Shown in pieces: positions 25,513 to 38,017 of a DNA stretch of 64,000 bases; the stretch's first letter is position 1; each line of letters begins with the position of its first letter. Made by a program: the position numbers and the translations under genes. The stretch comes from Vitellaria paradoxa (lineage: Eukaryota > Streptophyta > Magnoliopsida > Ericales > Sapotaceae), in NCBI GenBank assembly GCA_019916065.1, contig CM034236.1, positions 49,318,690-49,382,689 on the forward strand, read 5' to 3'. The notes beneath the pieces were generated by a model. It did not search any database and was not told where the DNA came from. It worked only from the letters and a program-made list of their open reading frames with translations.

Positions 25513-28500
25513 AAAATCCCTTGTCCTCAAGGGAAAACCAAGGACACCTAACCCGGATGTCATCAGCAAATTCTCAAGTAATCTCTGATGGAGAACAATC
25601 CTTTCAATGGATAAGTACCTGAGCTGCAGCTTTTTTCCCCTTTTTACTAACCTTCTGTCTAGAATTGCTTGGGGTATATAGGTGGTAAGGTGGTTGACAA
25701 AGATAGGTAAGGGAATGAAAGGATGTGTTGCAGAAACCTTTTTTAGCTGAGATACATGGAAAGTGGGGTGAATTAGTGCAGAAGGAGGCAGTTGAAGGGT
25801 GTAAGCTACTGTTCCCACTTTCTGAGTAACCTGAAATGATCCAAAATATTTGGGGCTAAGTTTGTGGTTGTCCCTTTGAGCCACCGAATGCTGTTTGTAG
25901 GGATGGAGCTTCAAATAAACCCAGTCTCCCACCTCAAAAGACATCTCAGTCCTGTGTTTGTCCTCCTGTGTCTTCATTCTATTCTGTGCCTTCTTTAACT
26001 GCTATTTTATTATTTGAATCATACATTCCCTCTCTTGTAGATAGTTGTCCACACTTGCCACATTAGAATCCTTGGGAAAATAGGGAATGTGAATTGGGGG
26101 AGGATAGCCATAAAAGATCTGGAAGGGGTTGGAACCAGTGGAAGTATAGTAATTGGTATTGTACCAGAACTCTGCCAGAGACAACCACTGGAGCCAGGTA
26201 GATGGAATAGCACTACACATGCACCTTAAGTATCCCTCCAGGCACTTATTGACCACTTCTGTCTGTCCATCCGATTACGGATGATAGGCTGTAGACATGT
26301 GCAGCCCAATTCCTTGTATCTTGAACAAGTCCTGCCAGAATTGGTTTAGGAAAATAGTATCCCTATCACTCACAATGCTCTCTGGATTGCCGTGAAGTTT
26401 GTAAACATTGTCTACGTATAGCTGAGCCCCAGTATGAGCTGTGTAGGGGTGTTTGAGAGCCATGAAGTGGCCATATTTGCTCAGCTGATCAACCACCACA
26501 AATATCACTTGCTTCCCTTGAGACATGGGCAACCCTTCTATAAAATCCATACTAATGTCTGTAAACACCCCTTTAGGAATGGGCAGGGGTTGTAACAACC
26601 CAGGTGGAGACACAGTCTCTGACTTATGCCTTTGACAGACATCACAACCCCTCACATAATTTCGGATATCCTTCCACATTCTCTTCCAATAAAGAATAGA
26701 AGTGATCATTTTAGCTGTAGCTTGCATTCCTGAGTGTCCTCCAAGTGCATTGTCATGGTATGCTTGGAGTATCCGCTACTTTAATTCTCTGTTGTCACCC
26801 ACCATAAGTTTTCCCTTCCTCCTCAACTGTTCATCAGCCCATGAGTACTTTGAATGTGCTTGAGGATTGGCTTGCAACTCAGTCATTATTTGTTTAAGGT
26901 TCTCATCTCCCTCCCAAGAGGTTTTAATTCGCTCAAATTACCCACTTGACACAGTGGATACAGCCATGATCATTACTTCTTCGGCTCCAATTCTAGACAA
27001 AGCATCTGCTGGCATATTCTCCCTTCACTTTTTATAGATTATCTCATAGTCATATGGCAGCAACTTGGCTAGCCAATTTTGCTGACTAGGAGTGTGTACT
27101 CTCTGCTCCAGCAAGTATTTGAGGCTTTGGTGGTCGGTTTTAATTAAAAAATGTCTGCCAATGAGGTAGTGGTGCCACTTTTTCACAGCATAAAGGATTG
27201 CAAACAACTCCTTTTCGTATACTTATAGAACTTGGTGCTTAGGGGCCAACACCTTGCTGATAAAGGCTAGTGGATGCCCCTCCTGCATTAACACAGCACC
27301 GATGCCAACGCCTGATGCATCAGTCTCTACAGTGAAGGTCTTGTTGAAGTCGGGTAGGGACAACACTGGAGTTTGTCTGAGAGCTTCTTTGAGAGTTTGG
27401 AAGGCCTCTGTGGCAACCGAGTTCCATTCAAAAGCATCCTTCTTCAGGAGGTCTGTCAATGGTTATGCCTTGGAACCAAATTGTTTAATAAACCTTTGAT
27501 AATACCCGGCTAATCCTAGGAACCCTCTGAGCTGTTTCACAGAAGTGGGAGTAGGCCACTCTTGAATGGCTTGAATCTTCCTTGGGTCGGTTGACACCCC
27601 CTCTTTTGTCACAAAATGGCCTAGGTACTCCACCCTACTTCCCCCGAATGTGCACTTGCTAAGATTGGCAAACAATACATGTTCCCTTAGCAGTGTTAAC
27701 ACCAACCTTAGATGATGAATGTGCTCGGACAAATCCTTACTGTAGATTAGTATATCATCGAAAAAAACTAGCACAAATTTTCTCAAGTAGGGCCTAAAGA
27801 TGTCATTCATCAAGCTTTGAAAGGTTGAAGGGGCATTGGTTAAGCCAAAAGGCATTGCCAAGAACTCATAATGTCCATCGTGAGTTCTAAAGGCAGTTTT
27901 ATGAATATCTGCAGGATTCATCCTGATTTGGTGATAGCCGGATCTTAGGTACACCTTAGAATAGATGCTAGATCCCTCTAGTTCATCTAACAACTCTTCA
28001 ATCAATGGAATAGGAAATTTATTTTTGATGGTTAGAGCATTGAGCCTTCGATAGTCTATACACATCCTCCAAGAATTGTCTTTCTTTTTTACCAACACCA
28101 CAGGAGATGAGAAGGGGCTCGAGCTTGGTTGAATGATACCAGCTTTCAGCATTTCTCTGGTCATCTGCCCAATCACATCCTTTTGGACACTGACATAACT
28201 ATAAGGCCTTACATTCACAGGTGGGCAGCCTTCTTGAAAAGGCATATGGTGGTCATGAGCTCTATGTGGAGGTAGTGCAGTCGGTTCCGCAAACACGTCA
28301 GAAAAATCTTTTATTAGTGGCTTCAATTTGGAGCTAATCGTGGGGCTGAAGTCATGAGAGGTCAAGGTGGCCATTAATTGGCAAGCATTCACCTCCATCT
28401 TGTTAACTTTCTTAGATAAATTTCGCACCCACCAAGCATATATATGGAAGCAACTAATGATTGCTACTTGAGTGTGTTTTTGGAGCAACTTATCCATCCT

Positions 28501-30135
28501 AATGGGGTTTGTTAGCTGCAAGTCAATCTTCTCCGCTGATTTTTCCCTTTCTCCCCATAGTGTATGTTGCTTGCCATTAATGGAGAAACTCATAATCAAA
28601 TCTTGATAGTTACTGATCACATTTCCTAATGTAATGAGCCATTGGATTCCTAATATCATGTCATAGTTATCCAAAGGTACTATCATAGCCTCAACTTTGA
28701 ACTCAATTCCTTGCATTTTCCAACATAGCTCCGGACACAAACTTGTACAAGACAACGCAGTCCCATTAGCTGTTGAAACTCTGACAGCCGGCATGGCTTC
28801 TCGTGCACAGCTAAGCTTCTTGGTAGCCTTAAGGTCTAGAAAATTATGTGTGCTGTCTGAGTCCACAAGTATGTATATCCTCTTATGGCCCACATACCCC
28901 ACAAGCCTCATTGTTTGAAAGTTAGGCAAGCCAGTCAATGCATAAATGAACAGTTGAGATGCAATTTCTTCTCATAACTCCACAAACTGCTCCTTCTCCT
29001 TCTCTTCTTCATCTTGAACCTCTATTAAATAAATTTGTCTCTTCTTACACTTATGCCTCGGTACGAACCTTTCATCGCACCAAAAGCACAAATTTTTAGC
29101 CCTCCTTTCATCCATTTCCCTGCTGGTAAGGCTCCTTTTATTTTTTACCTTTCAAAAAAAAAGGCTCCTTTTATTTTGGTTGAAGGGTTTAATCTCTGGT
29201 GGCTTAAGTTGAGTAGGCAATTTGGTTTGGGACTGAGCATGGGTGCTGGGGTGATTAGTATGGGATTGCTGGATGGTGGTGGTGACATTAGATGGATTGG
29301 TTTTGGATATGGAAGAGATGTGTGATGGGTTATAAGGGTAGAGTGCAGGTTTGCTGGAAGAGTGAGGTTGGTTCTTGGAGGCTACGATGGTGGCTTCTTG
29401 CAGTTTTGCTAAAGAATAGGCCGTCTGTAGGTCTTGGGGCTTAAACATCCTCACAGGTAAACTAATCTCCTCCCTCAAACCTGCTAAGAAGCAGCTAATG
29501 GCATATTCCTCTGATAACTCCACTCGGTTACACAAGTGATCAAAGGTATCCAAATACTCCTGGACTGCGCCTGTTTGCCTGAGATTCTTCAATTCCCCTA
29601 TAGGATCAGCATAAATCGATTCACCAAACCTCATGTTAAGGGCCAGCACAAACTCATCCCACCTTACTTTGGATAAATCTTCTTTAGACTTAGCATAAAT
29701 TTGATGCCATTCCAGTGCCCTGCCTTCCAAATGGATGGCTGCCACTCTTACTTTGGAATGTTTGGGAGTGGCATCAAACTCAAAGAACTGGTTGCATTTG
29801 TATAGCCACCCAGTGAAATTAAACCCATCAAATTTCGAAAAATCAATCTTGGTAAACTTAGTAGGAAGATGATAGTCATCATGCCTCATTAAGTTTCCAG
29901 TTGCAGCCAATGGAGTAGTGCCAGTACCTGATTCTTGAGGTGCCGATTGGTCCTGCGATTCCTTCTGTTGGAGATTCAATCCCGTCATCCAACATCGTAT
30001 CTCAGAAAAGAGTTTCTCGTACCTCTCTTCTGCTTCCCGTTGAAGCTTCTCCTATCGGTGTTCCGACTCCCTGACAGCTTCTCTGATCAGGTTTTCGATC
30101 TTTTTCCTTTCTTGAGATTTCACTCCTTCTGCCAT
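25513..30135 (-). pseudogene. gag-pol of the Ty3 element, one frame with about ten nonsense codons
   Basis: The ATG is at 30135 (MAEGVKSQERKK). Gag, knuckle and pol sit in one - strand frame, as in single-ORF chromoviruses. Gag core is about 29350-29870. The zinc knuckle CFWCDERFVPRHKC is near 29055-29100. The protease site reads DSDSTHNF instead of the usual DSG. Reverse transcriptase spans about 27650-28200 with an intact FFDDILIYS. RNase H lies about 27025-27459. Integrase spans about 26050-26800 with GGHSG...CDVC, MDFIEGLP, VSDRD and a SDGQTE block. In-frame stops include TAG 30052-30054, TGA 29152-29154, TGA 28972-28974, TAA 27463-27465, TAA 27223-27225, TGA 27025-27027, TAA 26275-26277 and TAG 26002-26004, with others near 26938 and 26779. 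The chromodomain-like tail is frame-shifted near its end (the LEDKG phrase is in another frame). Confidence 0.9.
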
Positions 30136-30150
30136 GGCCAGAACCTCCAA

Positions 30151-30162
30151 GCTCTGATACCA
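30151..30162 (-). promoter_or_regulatory. primer-binding site of the Ty3 element, initiator tRNA-Met
   Basis: On the - strand TGGTATCAGAGC follows the 5' LTR after one spacer base. Confidence 0.92.
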
Positions 30163-30163
30163 A

Positions 30164-30469
30164 TGCTATGGAGAGTTCAGGAAAATGGTTTCAGAACAAA
30201 AGCAAAGCAATTAATTGAGTAAGAATTCGTTACAGAATGTGTGACTTCAGCTATATACTCAGGGAAGATGAAATCCCACCCTCAGATGGGATCCAAACCT
30301 AGGGTTCAAATCAAATCTGTTACAAGTAGTGTAATTTATTACAATCAAAACGACGCCGTATTATTTATTGCCTCTAACCAATTACATCGTTTCACACAGT
30401 CCATCTTCCTCTTCGATTAGATTCCATTCCTCCAGCTTAACCTTTTTCCGATTTTAACGATCTATAGCA
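30164..30469 (-). repeat. 5' LTR of the Ty3 element
   Basis: 306 bases, followed on the + strand by the target copy CCCAA. Confidence 0.95.
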
Positions 30470-30474
30470 CCCAA

Positions 30475-30558
30475 AGTGGGAAAGAAACAGAAAGTCCGAA
30501 AGGGATGGGTCTTCTTGGTGGTGACATAGGCCCGTTGGAAGTTTGGCCTCAAAGCCAT
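30475..30558 (-). pseudogene. upstream part of the unknown reading frame split by the Ty3 element
   Basis: The ATG is at 30556-30558. The frame MALRPNFQRAYVTTKK... is open for 28 codons to the target site and joins the frame at 25018-25189 in phase. It could be the 5' exon of a real gene or chance; there is no recognised domain. Confidence 0.4.
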
Positions 30559-32394
30559 TTCGATCTAGTGGATATTATCAGTTTTTTTTTTTTTGGTAAT
30601 TATAATGGATATTATCAGTTGGTTCTTTTACTTTGTTGTCACCCACAATTTTGGAAAAAAAAAAGATGGCTTTTATTACTTTCCATGTTAGGTATGTAAC
30701 ATTGAAATTGTAATTCGTACTATTAAAATTAAATGATTAAAATTTGAAAATTTTTGTTTTATTTTTATTATAAATCATTCAATTTTAACTAAACGACTCA
30801 TAATCTGATAAGACAAGCTTTTAAGTACCACAATTTTAACACAACAGAGCTAGCCCCTTCCCCTCTCTCTTCCCCCTTTTTCTCTCAGAATATTGGGTTG
30901 TTTGGTGCTTCTAGTTAGTTTATTTATATGTGTGTGTATATATATATATATTTTTTTTAAAGCGGTAATTCAATTAGGTGGAAAATTTAGTCCATCTCTA
31001 AGGCAGTTTGGTGCTTCTAGTTATGATCAATTCTTTTTTTAAAATATTTTAGAATGTGTTTGTATTTATTTGTATTTATAAATTTAAAATTAAAAAAAAA
31101 TTAGTATTAATTGTTTAAAAATAATTATTCAAATTTAACTTTATTGGTTTAAATAAGAATTTCATCATCAATTTGGATAATTTAACATAATGGTTTTACA
31201 TGAGATTTGAAATTATTACCAAAAAAAAAAAAAAAGTTATTCGAAATCCTTAATAATAATATGATTCTATTATTTCAGAAAGTAATAATACCACTACTTT
31301 GACAGTAATCATTAGTAATTACTAGAAACTTTTTATATATCATTACATAAATTAACAATGTCACTTATATTTTAAAACAACTTAATCTCAAATCCACTAA
31401 TTTGAAATATTATTCAAATAGAGCCTTACTTTTTGAAATATCTAATTATTTTAATGCAACTACTTTGTTAGTAATTATTAAAAAAAATCACATATTATTA
31501 CAAAATTAACTCCAGGACTTATATTTTAATACAATTTAATCTCAAATCTGGACGAAGCCTTACTTTTTGGGCTATGAATAAATTGGACGAAAAAGCTTGG
31601 TCTTTTTCAAAGGGACCTTGTTTTGATTGTGACTCTAATTATAGTGGGTTTGTATTGGGCCTAGTTTCTATATGGCTAGACTATATATATCAAATGGGCT
31701 AGCCTGCTTGGTCATATACATGGCACGTGCTCCTGAGTTGTATTCGTAAAGCAAAAATGAAACTATTTAGATATAGCATGTGCATACATATATATTGTTT
31801 ACAACGGTTCCAACATAATTTAAATAACTTCGATATTTAAACAAGGACGACCTATGTCAAAATTCTTGCGAGTGAGGGCATTACCAAAAGTGTGTGAGCA
31901 TTAATTTTTTTAAAAATATTAAAATAAGAGCATTACCAAAATATCTATTAAAATATATTTTTTTAATATTTAATTTTTTATATATTACGTGATTATAATT
32001 TTATTAGTTTAAACAAAAATTTTATTATAAATTTAAATAGTACAACGTGCTGAGTTTATAATAAATTTAAATTTCTTCACAAACAAGTAATTATTTGAAA
32101 TAATTTATAATAGCGATTTTACCATTTCAGTAAATAAAAACACGATTACTTTTTTAAATAATCATTAATAATTATCGAAATAACTTATATATATTATTAC
32201 GTAAATTAACACGATCACTATACAATTTTATTAATTTAAAATTTAATACAATTTTATTAATTTAAAATTTAATTATCCAAACAAAATCTTACCAAAATAA
32301 TATTTATCTATTTTAATCTCATACAAAAAAAAGGGGCCGGGCTCATAAACGTGACTATGCCTTTCCGAAATTTACTGTTACAATAAGTTGTATT
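30559..32394. other. AT-rich intergenic DNA
   Basis: No gene seen. A phrase 'ggatattatcag' occurs twice around a T-run near 30570-30615. A TATA-rich tract lies at about 30935-30950. The rest is AT-rich repeat-like sequence. Confidence 0.4.
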
Positions 32395-33060
32395 TTTTTA
32401 ATTTTAGCATCTTATCCATTTTTGTTGAATTATATTAAAGTTTTTTATTTTACTTAACTATTTATTAAAATAAAATTTTTAATAAATAATATAGCTAAAT
32501 TATTAATTAATTTAATTAACTAAATTATAATCCATTAAATAAAATTAATTAGTTGTAATTAAGTTAATTAATTAATAATTAATAAAATGTATTATTTGAT
32601 AATTAGTAATTTAATTAATGTCATAATTTAATAGAATATATTTATTTATTTATTTAATAATTTAATTAAATCAATTAATGATAAAATTATTTAAAATAAA
32701 TTAACTAAATTAATATAAAATATATTTTATTAAAATATTTATAATATTTGATATAATTAAATTAATATGTAATATATTTTAGTGAATTATTTGGGTAAAA
32801 TAATATAATTAGGCTGAATTATAGAAATTTTTATGAAACATTAACTTAAGTCTCTCTCAATCATTTGAACTTATCAGGGACATTTATATTATTTTATTAT
32901 AGCATTCTAACGGTGTTAGTGAAAAAACTAACAAAAAAATTTAAATGTTACAAATATTAAGAAATAAGGGAGGTAAGTGTAAGATTTAAATGGTTAAGAT
33001 AGTAATTATACTTAGTTTAATATTCATAAGATTTAGGTGTAATTTAGCCGAAAAAAAAAT
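32395..33060. repeat. AT-rich repeat unit, unoccupied copy
   Basis: Lines up with 34370-35655 after removing the MITE at 34576-35180. Its right third (32815-33060, from 'ggctgaattatag' to 'gtaatttagcc') is itself an inverted-ended MITE-like block with relatives near 35402-35655 and possibly 41410-41600. Confidence 0.6.
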
Positions 33061-33167
33061 TATAGTTATGGGGGTACTGCGGAAGAAGAAGAGTTAAGAA
33101 GGTACTGGAGGGCTTAGTTTTGAGTAGCGCGCCGGTCAGGAGTTAATGTTGACAGCTAAATCACGGC

Positions 33168-33520
33168 TGTTTGGCATAAAAAAATACTAAAAATCTCTAT
33201 AAATCTCTAATAATTCTTTTATTTTTAATTTTTTCGTTATCATTAATTTCAAAAAATTTTAATATTTTGCTAAAAAAATAAAAAATTTAGAAGTAAGTTA
33301 TCCGAATGTATAAATTTTTTATACAACCATATTTTTCGTATCGAGAGCTTTTAAACGAGTACCATTGTTACTATTTTTTGTGAATTTTTTTAAATCCGTA
33401 GGAATGGATTTGACAAATCGTTTTCACAGTTTATGAATTTAAAAAAAAAAATAACGCCAAAATCAACTCGAAATTACATTTTATCCCAATTTATCTTATT
33501 TTTTCTTGTGCCAAACGGGC
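33168..33520. mobile_element. MITE, inner-type relative of the MULE-MITE core
   Basis: Ends GGCTGTTTGGCATAA at the left and TTGTGCCAAACGGGC at the right are inverted. The interior ('tttgtgaatttttttaaatccgtagg', 'aaatcgttttcacagttt') is also found inside 34576-35180 and, reversed, inside 57885-58432, so this element probably jumped into the other family before that family amplified. Confidence 0.55.
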
Positions 33521-33525
33521 TAGTT

Positions 33526-34369
33526 GTCACCAACGTCAATCTCTCTGACATTTTAACATTTATAATTCTTTATTTTAAAATATTATCATAATTTCCAAAA
33601 AAAAAATTATCATTATTAATTTTTTATTCATTAAATTGTTAATATTAAATAAAAATATCGTGATTACGTAAAGAATACTTATATATGATGACATGTTTTT
33701 TATTCATTTAAATTGCAGTCTTAAAATATTCAAATATTGATAAAGGAAAAAAAAAAAAAAAAAACTTTTGTCATCTCGCACCATAATCCAACTCCATTTC
33801 CAATAATAAATTTAATAGCTCAAAATGAAAAATATTACAAATTATTCTTTTTATGTAATTTTTTATGTGATAACGTTATTTTTTTGTTATTTTTTGTTTA
33901 ATATTGATGATTATAGAAACAAAATAATTTAATTTTTAGAAAATTTTAAAAGAAATTGTATGTATAAATTTTAAATATTAAAAAACAATTATTTTTGATT
34001 AATTAATTATTTTTATTATCCATTTTTTGCCAAATTCAATTTCAAACAAGAAATAACCATATTATCCTTGGACATGTTTTTTAATACAAATTTGTATTTT
34101 TGGTCTTTTTCAAACGTTAAAAAATATTCCTTTAACATGATTTTTATCGGTCAAGTAAATTTTGACCCAACAAAAACTCAGGCAAAAATTAATTGTTTAT
34201 CCTTGTGGCCGTTTCTCGTGTAGGTTCACATTCCATACTTCTCAAAAGAATGAGTGATACCATATGATATATTTTTCATCGGTTAAAAATATTTTGGTTC
34301 AATCTAAAATCCAGAAAAAAAAAATTTTTAATTTTTTACCCTAAAACTAATTTTGCTTCATTTTCAATT
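33526..34369. other. AT-rich intergenic DNA
   Basis: No gene or clear element end recognised. Confidence 0.4.
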
Positions 34370-35655
34370 GTAGGACCTTATCTATTTTTGTTGTATCATA
34401 TTAAAATAATTTATTTTATTTTAACTATTTTATTAAATAAAATTATTTTTAATAAATAATATAATTAATTTATTAAATAATTAATTTAATTAACTAAATT
34501 ATAATCAGTTAAATAAAATTAATTAACTATAATTAATTAATTTAATTAATAATTAATAAAATATATTATTTAATAGGGTAAATTTCACTAACCTCCCCTG
34601 AGATTTTTGACACCAACAGAAACCTCCCTTGAGGTTTCTGAAATAATACTGCCATCTTTTCGTTTACCCGGTAAATTTCACTAACCTCCCCTGAGATTTC
34701 CGACACTAACAGAAACTTCCCCTGAGGTTTTTGAAATGACACTGCCCTCATTTCCTTTATCGGGTAAATTTCACTAATCTCCCCTGAGATTTCTAAATCT
34801 GTAAATTTTTTATACAATCATATTCTTTGTATCGAAAGTTTTCAAACGAATATCATTGTCACTATTTTTTGTGAATTTTTTTGAATCCGTGGGAACGGAT
34901 TTGAAAAATCGTTCTCACAGTTTGCTACTTTTCAAAAAAAAAAGATGCCAAAATCAACCCCAAACTACATTTTATCTCAATTTATCCCACAGTTTGTTAT
35001 TTTTCAGAAAAAAATGACACTAAAATTAACCCTAAACTACATCTTATCTCAATTTATCTTATTTTTTCTTACTCCCAACGGAAAAAAATAGATCAGGGGA
35101 GGTTAGTGAAATTTACCTGGTAAAAGAAGAGAGGGCAGTGTCATTTCAGAAACCTCAGGGAAGGTTAGTGAAATTTACCCTATTTAATAATTAGAAATTT
35201 AATTAGTTTCATAATTTAATAGAATATATTTATTTAATTAATTAATAATTAATAATTTAATTAAGTTAATAATGACAAAATTAATTAAAATAAATTAACT
35301 AAACTAATATAAAACATATTTTATTAAATTATTATAATATATAATATAATTAAATTAATATGAAATATATTTTAGTGAATTATTTGAATAAAATAATATA
35401 ATTAAGCTAAATTACAGAAACCTCTCCTGAACATTAAGCTAATTACAAAAGCCTCCCTCAGCTATTTGAACTTACCAAGGACATTTATGTCATTTTACTG
35501 TAACACTTTAACGGCGTTAGGAGAAAAACTAATGAAGGGGGTCTAAGTGTTACAAACATTAAGGAATAGGGAATGTAAGTGTAAAGTACAAATAGTTGAG
35601 GTAGGTCACTGTAATTAACTTAATATTCAAGGGGTTTATGTGTAATTTACCTTAT
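34370..35655. repeat. AT-rich repeat unit, copy occupied by a MULE-MITE
   Basis: The same unit as 32395-33060 in the same orientation, about 2 kb away, split by the element at 34576-35180. Confidence 0.6.
34576..35180. mobile_element. MULE-type MITE with stacked terminal repeats
   Basis: 605 bases flanked by perfect 9-bp TATTTAATA (34567-34575 and 35181-35189), the Mutator hallmark. The left side holds three copies of GGTAAATTTCACTAAC + CTCCCCTGAG (34577, 34672, 34762); the right side holds two inverted copies. The core matches the MITE at 33168-33520. The unoccupied site is at 32593-32601 (TATTTGATA). Confidence 0.8.
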
Positions 35656-37201
35656 TTTTTTTCAAAAATATAAGAAATATTGTCTAAAACAAAATATTTA
35701 AAAGAATATTATTAATAAAAACTGATAATGCGTTTTTACCTTATTTAAAAATCTATTATGAAATTGTATTCTTTTTATTTTTTTTCTATTCTGCTTAATC
35801 TAAAAATAAATTTCATATTTCGTATAAAAAAAAAATTTGTACTTCAAATTGATCTTTCCCTCTCTCTCTTTTTAATCATCTTTTCTTCTTTCCTTGGCTT
35901 ATGTTTTCTTTTTTTTTTTTTTTCTTATCCTTTTCTGTATATTAATTTTTCTTTAACAATTTTATACTAAAAATTACAGAAATATACTAAACATTATAAG
36001 AAGATTCAAGAGAATCGATACACGGAAGAGGATAAGTAAGAAAGGAAAAAATGATAAAAATAAAAGAGAAATGTAAAAATAATAATAGATATATGCATAT
36101 ATATGCTAAGAAGGAAAGAAGAAAAGAATTAAAAGAGAGAGAGAGAGAGGGGTAAGAATAATAATAGATATATGCATATATATGTTATGAAGTTTAGAAG
36201 AGGATAACAAGAAAAGAAAAAAGAACAAAAAGAAAAGAGAAATATAAGAAAAATATTAAATATACACATATATATTAAGGTGCAGAAGAGGATAAAAAAG
36301 AAAGAAGAAGAGGATATAAAAAAAAAAAAAAGAAAGAAAAAAAAAAGCGCTTTGATAATAAGGGAGTGTTTGGTTAGTTAAAACCAAATAAAATTCACTA
36401 ACTTTTACTAATTTTTTATATTTTTTCAATTAAAATTTACAACATATCACTTTTATATCAAATTTTTGTATTTAACTGTATTTTTTGACCAAATTTTTAT
36501 CAACCAAACACCCTTAATTTTTAGGCAAAGTAAAAAGATAATATCACTATACAGATATATTATCAAATTACGTTTTGATTGATAGTATTTTACTAATTAT
36601 TTTGTTTTGGATAGTATTTCTCGTATTTCTTATCATCTTAGCAGCAGGAAAAAAAAAAAGAAAAGAAAATTCCCATAAGGATCATAACCCTCCAAATTCC
36701 AGTCACATTGCAGCTCATTTCACTCGTACACTCAGAAGAGGAGAGGAGAAGAAAGCAAACTTTTAGGAGAAACGAAATTAAAGATGAATCAAAGGTTAAA
36801 TGCATCTTTGACTCATTAAAACAAATTAGATCTCTAGATTAACCCAAACCTCCGCCAAAAATAGAAGAAATCATCCAGTATTCTTACACACACACACACA
36901 CACAAATGCCCCAAAATCTCTACAAAGCCTTAAAATAATCCCACCATTATCACAGCCTAAACTCCACATCTTAAACTCCACATCTCTGCAACTTGAACCT
37001 CCATCGTTCAACATTTCCTGCAAACACGATGAAAGGAAACACCAGGTCAGACACTTAAAAGAGACAGCAGTCAAGAAGCTCAACAAAGACACTTCTGTTT
37101 GGTTTGGAGAATAGAAATGACACAAAAAAAAAAAAAAAAAAAAAATGGAGAAAGTGATAATGGGCAAAAATGAGAGAGAGTGTGACGAAAAATAAGATTT
37201 T
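35656..37201. other. AT- and purine-rich intergenic DNA
   Basis: Contains purine-rich DNA at 36000-36350 in which 'aataatagatatatgcatatatatg' occurs twice, and an AC tract at about 36884-36904. No gene supported. Confidence 0.45.
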
Positions 37202-37206
37202 CTCTT

Positions 37207-37395
37207 TGTTAGAATAAAAGAAGGAGAAAAGAATTATGTATTAATATTGATTTCTGTGTTGTACAACGAAACCCTATATTTATAGGATGAATAAAAAACC
37301 TAAACTTAATAGAATTATAACTAATTTAAGATAACTAATTTATGATATGTATCAATTTAGGATATATATAGGAATATTTTAGAAATATTCTAACA
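37207..37395 (-). repeat. 3' LTR of the second small LTR element
   Basis: 189 bases; the purine tract lies at 37396-37403. Confidence 0.9.
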
Positions 37396-37509
37396 TCCCC
37401 CGGCAAACTCAAGTAGTTATAAGAGAGATCAACTTGAGTTTGAAAACTAATTCAGGAAATTATCCAAAAGGTAGGGCTTTGGAAAATAAATCAACAGCCT
37501 GAGCAGCAG

Positions 37510-37870
37510 AGTTGATATGGAAGTGTTGAATGAAACGCAGAGAAATGCGTTGAAAGATTGAAGGCGCATGAAAACGCGTTGAATGAGGCACAGAAAAGTG
37601 CATTGAAGGGGGCGCAAAAAAGGCGTGTTGAAAGAAACGCAAAGAAGCGCGTTGAAAGATTGAAAGCACATAAAAACGCATTGAAGAAGACGCAGAGAAG
37701 CACGTTGAAAGGTTAAAAACGCATTGAAGCGCGTTGAAGGAGGCGCGAAGAAGCACGTTGAATGAGGCGCGAAGAAGCACGTTGAATGAGGCACGGAGAC
37801 GCGCATTGAATGAGGCGCGGAGACGCACGTTGAAAGGTTGAAGACACACAAAAACTCGTTGAAAAGTTAG
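37510..37870 (-). repeat. minisatellite of 24-base units inside the LTR element
   Basis: The clearest units (about 37740-37840) are 24 bases of the form GCACGTTGAATGAGGCGCGAAGAA. Flanking units are more diverged. Because 24 is a multiple of three, - strand frames repeat patterns such as CFFAPHST; these are not believable proteins. Confidence 0.82.
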
Positions 37871-38005
37871 TATAGCAAAATAACAAAATAGGTGGTGAAT
37901 TGTGGAATGAAAAGCGAGGACTAATAGTAAGAGAACGAGTTATGGCAGTGACCATTGCTATAATATCGAGGAAATGTTTAAACTATCCAGGATCGAAAAC
38001 TATAT

Positions 38006-38017
38006 GCTCTGATACCA
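38006..38017 (-). promoter_or_regulatory. primer-binding site, initiator tRNA-Met
   Basis: TGGTATCAGAGC on the - strand, directly abutting the 5' LTR. Confidence 0.92.

Larger units (their letters stand above)
25190..30469 (-). mobile_element. Ty3/gypsy chromovirus-type LTR retrotransposon, complete but dead
   Basis: 5280 bases, flanked by CCCAA (25185-25189 and 30470-30474). LTRs are 25190-25499 and 30164-30469, running TG to CA. The element reads on the - strand: primer site, gag, zinc knuckle, protease, reverse transcriptase, RNase H, integrase and a chromodomain-like tail, then a purine tract. This order (integrase last) and the LDRR.VKRG tail mark the chromovirus branch; the short LTRs and about 5.3 kb size fit the Reina type, but that is inferred. 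The LTRs differ at about 17 of 306 positions plus one 4-base gap, which suggests an insertion a few million years old at usual plant rates. Many nonsense codons make it non-autonomous now. Confidence 0.95.

Noticed and set aside
37447..37955. Long overlapping - strand frames with repeated CFFAPHST-like text
   Set aside because: They are three readings of one 24-base minisatellite inside an LTR element; the openness follows from the unit length.
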